Source: Dactylonectria macrodidyma
Lineage: Eukaryota; Ascomycota; Sordariomycetes; Hypocreales; Nectriaceae
Direction: 5' to 3'
DNA length: 64,000 bases
Assembly: GCA_020744425.1 (NCBI GenBank)
Contig: JAGMUV010000013.1
Span: forward strand, 1,116,001 to 1,180,000
Shown here: piece by piece, positions 59,901 to 64,000 of the stretch
How positions within the stretch are numbered: the stretch's first letter is position 1
Layout: each line of letters opens with the position of its first letter
Program-made: the position numbers and the translations under genes
Notes under the pieces: generated by a model
Databases searched by the model: none
What the model was told of the DNA's origin: nothing
The model's input: only the letters and a program-made list of their open reading frames with translations

Positions 59901-61698
59901 CGGCTTCGTTGGGCGAATAGAGGAGTTTGCCGAGATCACACTGAGTCAACTACCTTTGATGTTTGATGCGAGTTGAGGTTGCAGGTTGAGGCTGAGGTTG
60001 GCGTTTGTTAAAGTGTCGACCTCAGTGATGGTGACAAGGAAGAGCGCAGGTGGATGACGAGCGTTGTGGGAAGATTTTATGTACATCCCTGTGTCCGTGA
60101 TTTTTTCTGTGTGAAGAAACTGAGCTGTCCTTAACTGGAAATCATAACTACAAGAGTGAGCTAAGGCCGAAGAACAGGTCTCTATTATTTGCAGCAGCCG
60201 GTAAATGACAAAGGTGGGAATCAAAGCAAAGAAGAGTCAACCGCAGACTAGGACCCCACTAGCCCGACCTCAAGGGGCCAATTAGGAACGAGAAGTGTTC
60301 TCTGAATAGCAGGCTGTGGCTTGAGAATGAGAACGCGGCCCTGATTGTGCATTGCGAAACAGCTGGGAGACCTAGAGGAACAGCCAAACGAGGTCGTGAT
60401 TCACTGTGATTCGCAGGCGGCGGCCAGCTGGCAGCGAGGCACCGGTGATCAGGTTGGCAGCTGGCAGTAAGGCGGATGTGATCAAACTGGCAGCTGGCAG
60501 CACCAGGGCCGCCGCGGAACAAGAGCGAGAGGGACAGGTAGCGCAGTCGGTAGTGTTCCAGTGGGAGGAGGGTATTGCTCGGAGGACAGAGAGCTGCTCT
60601 TTCGGACCCATGTTCGGCTATCAAGGAGTTGAGTGTGGTTGGTGGAATGGTAGTTGAGTGAGCATCGCACAGAGTAGGACTAGGACAGTTGTCCCGGTTT
60701 TGATATCCAGTTTGGCGCGAATGAATACGAGGTGAGTATTTAGGCTGTCCGAAGCTGCATGTAAATGGCAACTAACAATGCCTCAGGCCATCCATCACAT
60801 AGGTGACACCTAACCCGTCCATCCCGTCCATCTCGTCCCATTGTAACGGCCATACGAAATCCTTTGTGCAGCACAAAGCCCCAAACAAGACAGTTTGTCT
60901 CGTTCCACGTGCAGGTCCTTCCAAATCGACGAACCAGGTGTCGCCCCTTCTGCATGACATGCGCATGAGACCCAATACGAGATGGCTAGGGAACTAAATG
61001 AAAAAAACGTGCTCGTGACTGTGCGTCAATGAAATGCAAGATGAGAGGCAACTCTAATCCGACGACATGCGGCTCCCCTGGTCGTTGCCGCGTGGTGTTG
61101 ACGTCAGGGGCTGCCGACTTGTCAGCAACCACGTGCTATCTGTGATTCAAACCAGTCAAGGCAGTGCGTCATCGACACCTTGATACTCTGTTCGAGGATG
61201 CCTGAAGATGTGAACCATGCCATATCTCATTGCTCATGAGCTGTCTTCATAAAACTAATCCAAAGTCCAAATCCATAGTCCAGCAACCAATGTCAAAAGC
61301 CTAAAATCCATCCAAATCCAAAAGGCATCATTACCTAGACCGTCCCGAGCTTGTTGCTGCCAGTTCTCAAATACAGTCCAATGTGGCCCATGGAAACGCC
61401 GAGACGTAGGCAAAGACGTGCTCCAATCAGTCATACAAAGCTAGTCGCCGCAAGGTACCGATCCCTCATGGCATTTACTGCGTCAGCAAGATAGTCCAGC
61501 GCCGTATTCCCTCCCGGATTCCTTCTCCCGAGTTGCCCGTTGTCTCCCATAATCCCGTTCCTCTTGTAATCACGGACGCCGCCGCTTCAACGTTAAATGT
61601 GTGTAGAATCGAAGAAGAAAAAAACCACTTTTCCCAACCTGCAAAGAGAAGATGCCGTGTGCGCCTTGGCGTTGTCCGCCTTCATTGCATACATTTGC
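59901..61698. other. 1.8-kb region without a supported gene
   Basis: Downstream of XlnR and upstream of the basic-region gene. It contains the 33-base repeat described separately. An open frame at 60259-60771 (minus) owes its length to that repeat and is not called. Confidence 0.45.
60423..60502. repeat. Imperfect 33-bp tandem repeat
   Basis: The word CAGCTGGCAG recurs with exact 33-base spacing (C of CTGGCAG at 60428, 60461 and 60494). The intervening GTGATCA also recurs once. About two and a third copies are present in non-coding DNA. Confidence 0.75.
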
Positions 61699-64000
61699 TT
61701 AAAGTGCAAGGCCCGTACCGTCCCCAGTCCATCGATACAACGCCAAAAGTTCCCGTCGTCGTTGCTGCTGTTCCCCAAGGTCCTCAGGTACGCGACCCCT
61801 AACCTGAGCCAGCGCGCTGCGCATCACTTTACTGAACTTGCGCTATCGGAATGTTAGCTTATATGATACTAAACTTAGAAGGAAAGGTATCAACTCACTT
61901 GATATTCTGTGTTTAGAGTTACTACGCACGCTTCGTGTGCTCGCACAATGGTCTCGCATGCCTTGGCCACACTTGGCGACGCCTCAGACTGCAATTTGTC
62001 TGCTATCAAAAGCAAAAGAAACGAGCCTTGGAGCAGGTAAATGCCAAAAAAGAAGGGCATAAACTCCAACCCGGGATCAAACTCTAGAATTTGATTGATG
62101 GCCTCAGCAGCCGCCACTGCGTGACTGGTGGCTGTGATGAATCCCTCAGACGAGATCCACAGGTCCTCATCGTCTAGGAGATTAATGGGGTCCCATTTGC
62201 CGGCTAGTAAGATATGCAGAACGTGCATGACATGGGTGCCATATGCAATGACAATGCGCGTTTGTATATCGCTCTCTGTCAGGCGATTCGATCCATTGGT
62301 GTGCACGGAGTGCACCGATGGGGTGGGGTGGTCCCCATGGAAGTCCCCGTTGTCATTCAGGGGCGGGTCGGATTTTTCGTCTCCTGATCTGGGTCGATGC
62401 TTGTGTTCAAATGTTTTCAGGCTCTGCTCGTATATCTCCAGGTGTCGAGTGATCTCTGTCATTTGTGCATCCCACTCATGCCCTAGGCGAAAACCAACGC
62501 CAAAGCGAGGATGATTCTTGGCATGATGGAGGTCAACTATTTCACCTTGAATAGTCATCAGCGGTAGAAAGTATCCAAAAATACTGTGGCTGCGGCACTC
62601 GAATTGTGGCCCTCGAGGTCGCGAGTCCTCAGTAGGGAATCCATCCGGAATTGAGTTTAGTAGACTCGGATCTGTGTTGGGATTGGGAAAATGTCCGAAA
62701 TCGCCACTCTGCCAGGCATTATCGTCCATGGGCTGCAATAAACCCTCGCATTCGATATCGAGAAGGAATAGTGGGCGGTTGTAGCAGAGGGCCAGGTGGC
62801 GATCTACGATGTAGACAAGCCACCAGATTCTGCGTCTCTCCTCTCGGTCCTCTTCTGTGACATAGCCGGAGCTGTTACGCTGAAGATCGTGTTCATCATT
62901 GGCATCATTGTCAACGTGGTTCCGGTCGTGGTTGACTGAGGGCGGACTGAGTGGGAGTTCCCGCCCAAGTTTCAGTTCGCGTGCAAGGGACCAGGCGGCA
63001 TTCCACCATCGTATACTGGCCCCCTTGTACTCGCTTGCTGATACCACGACGGCGAGGTGTATGTACGTAATCACATCGTCCAGGCATCCGGCAGCACCGA
63101 AAGGTCCAGATTCTCCAGTTAGGGCATCCAAACTAATGGATCCGGGCATCGCTACACCAAGACCACCGAGGGCAACGCCGTCTGACACTGGACTGGGGGC
63201 ATCTCCGGAGACAGTATGAATGAGAGGTTTGAGAAGACCAACTGTCAGTTCCAAAAGCTTCTGGCAAGTTTTGGCACGGGCCGAGGGCGCACTGGCCAAG
63301 AACGGGACATCGCTCGTTTGCGCGGCTACCCATAGCATACTTGCCAACAGTGCGGGTTGGCAATGCCTTGGTTTGGTAGGATGAAGGAAGGATCTTTTGC
63401 GAAAGAGAAAACCCAGGACAAAAGGGGACATGGGATGCATTTGCGCAGACGACGAGGACTGAAAGTATAGGTCTATGAGGTCGCAAGCAATCGACAATGG
63501 GAGGACGTTGTTCAAATGAGGGATGAGGGGCTCGAGAACAGGATATCGAAGTTTGGCGTTACCAAAGCTGGCCTGAGTCAAGGGGGGTTGGAACTGATTT
63601 GGAGGTGATGCCATGGAGAGGCCCCAGCCTGGCGGGGTGCTCCCCCCCATCGCGTATCCAATAGGACTGTTTCCCATCCGGAAGGCCGTGTTGTTCTGAA
63701 AGCCTGGTGGGCTCTGCGCCTGCATTGCGTAGGAAAGGTCGGGATAGCTGGATATGCTGGCTCGCCCATTCGGGTGGTAGGGTTGATGGTTCAAACCGGG
63801 TCCCTCGAGTCCTGGGGCTTCATAAGGGTGGGCCCCAGTCCCAACGAAGCCATGGAGATCCATGCCCGTAGAGGTGTCTAGTTGTTCTGCGTCGAGGTCA
63901 GGGTGACCTGCTAAGTGTTGTTGATCGTTCATTCCTTCAAGTCTGTCGAGGCTTTCTAGCCCTTGGCCTGGCTCATCACCGCGGTCGTTGATCGTTTTGT
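61699..64000 (-). CDS. XLNR: Xylanolytic activator XlnR/Xyr1, C-terminal part (cut by window edge)
   Basis: The main exon 61899-64000 is open to the right edge, so the gene continues outside and its Zn2Cys6 DNA-binding domain is not in view. A 56-base intron (61843-61898, GTGAGT...GATAG) leads to a last exon 61699-61842. That exon ends in [19 protein letters not shown] and [11 protein letters not shown], the conserved XlnR C-terminus; reading through the donor gives a false stop after NTEYQVS. About 747 residues are visible. They start with a disordered Gly/His/Pro part. The fungal-specific regulator domain follows: [102 protein letters not shown]. XlnR/Xyr1 switches on xylanase, cellulase and pentose-catabolism genes in response to xylose or related inducers. 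The XlnR assignment rests on remembered family sequence and is strong. Confidence 0.93.

Overview
This window is nuclear DNA of a filamentous ascomycete. Genes carry short introns (about 45-100 bases, with one near 745) with GT...AG ends, coding regions are GC-rich, long CT-rich leaders precede some genes, and every recognisable protein is of fungal type. The C-terminal part of an XlnR/Xyr1 xylanase regulator and the general gene style point to Sordariomycetes, probably Hypocreales; that placement is inference from protein resemblance and no database was searched.

Layout, left to right. 1-9.5 kb: a proline/histidine-rich single-pass membrane protein, a TatD-family hydrolase (Scn1-like), a glutamine-rich repeat protein with no recognised family, then 2.6 kb without a gene. 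9.5-16.3 kb: a small membrane protein, SPC24 (kinetochore), FIS1 (mitochondrial/peroxisomal fission) and a Cdc3/AspB-type septin. 16.3-19.9 kb: no gene seen. 19.9-30.1 kb: HEM15 (ferrochelatase) divergent from KU70 (end joining), an unusual Zn2Cys6 regulator whose zinc cluster sits in mid-protein, and a DHA1/FLR1-like MFS drug transporter. 32.5-35.2 kb: a PPR-like mitochondrial protein divergent from LSM4. 35.7-51.3 kb: FAS2 and FAS1, the alpha and beta subunits of the cytosolic type I fatty acid synthase, head to head across 3.5 kb. 52.4-54 kb: guanine deaminase. 57.6-64 kb: a MARVEL-like four-helix membrane protein with a YPPQQ tail, a protein with a bZIP-like basic stretch, and XlnR, which runs off the right edge before its DNA-binding domain.

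Most genes are housekeeping and do not form one pathway. The only clear functional cluster is the FAS pair, whose two products form one alpha6-beta6 complex. Several genes start with very small coding exons (LSM4 3 nt, septin 4 nt, FIS1 19+19 nt, SPC24 27 nt), and FAS2 and XlnR each have a short last exon, so simple ORF reading gives wrong ends for them. Exon coordinates read by eye are given in each entry.

I saw no convincing rRNA, tRNA, CRISPR array, transposon or virus-derived sequence. I found no clear undescribed multi-gene system. The best candidates for new biology are the mid-protein Zn2Cys6 regulator, the Pro/His-rich membrane protein, the 148-codon ORF inside the septin's first intron, and the glutamine-rich repeat protein.
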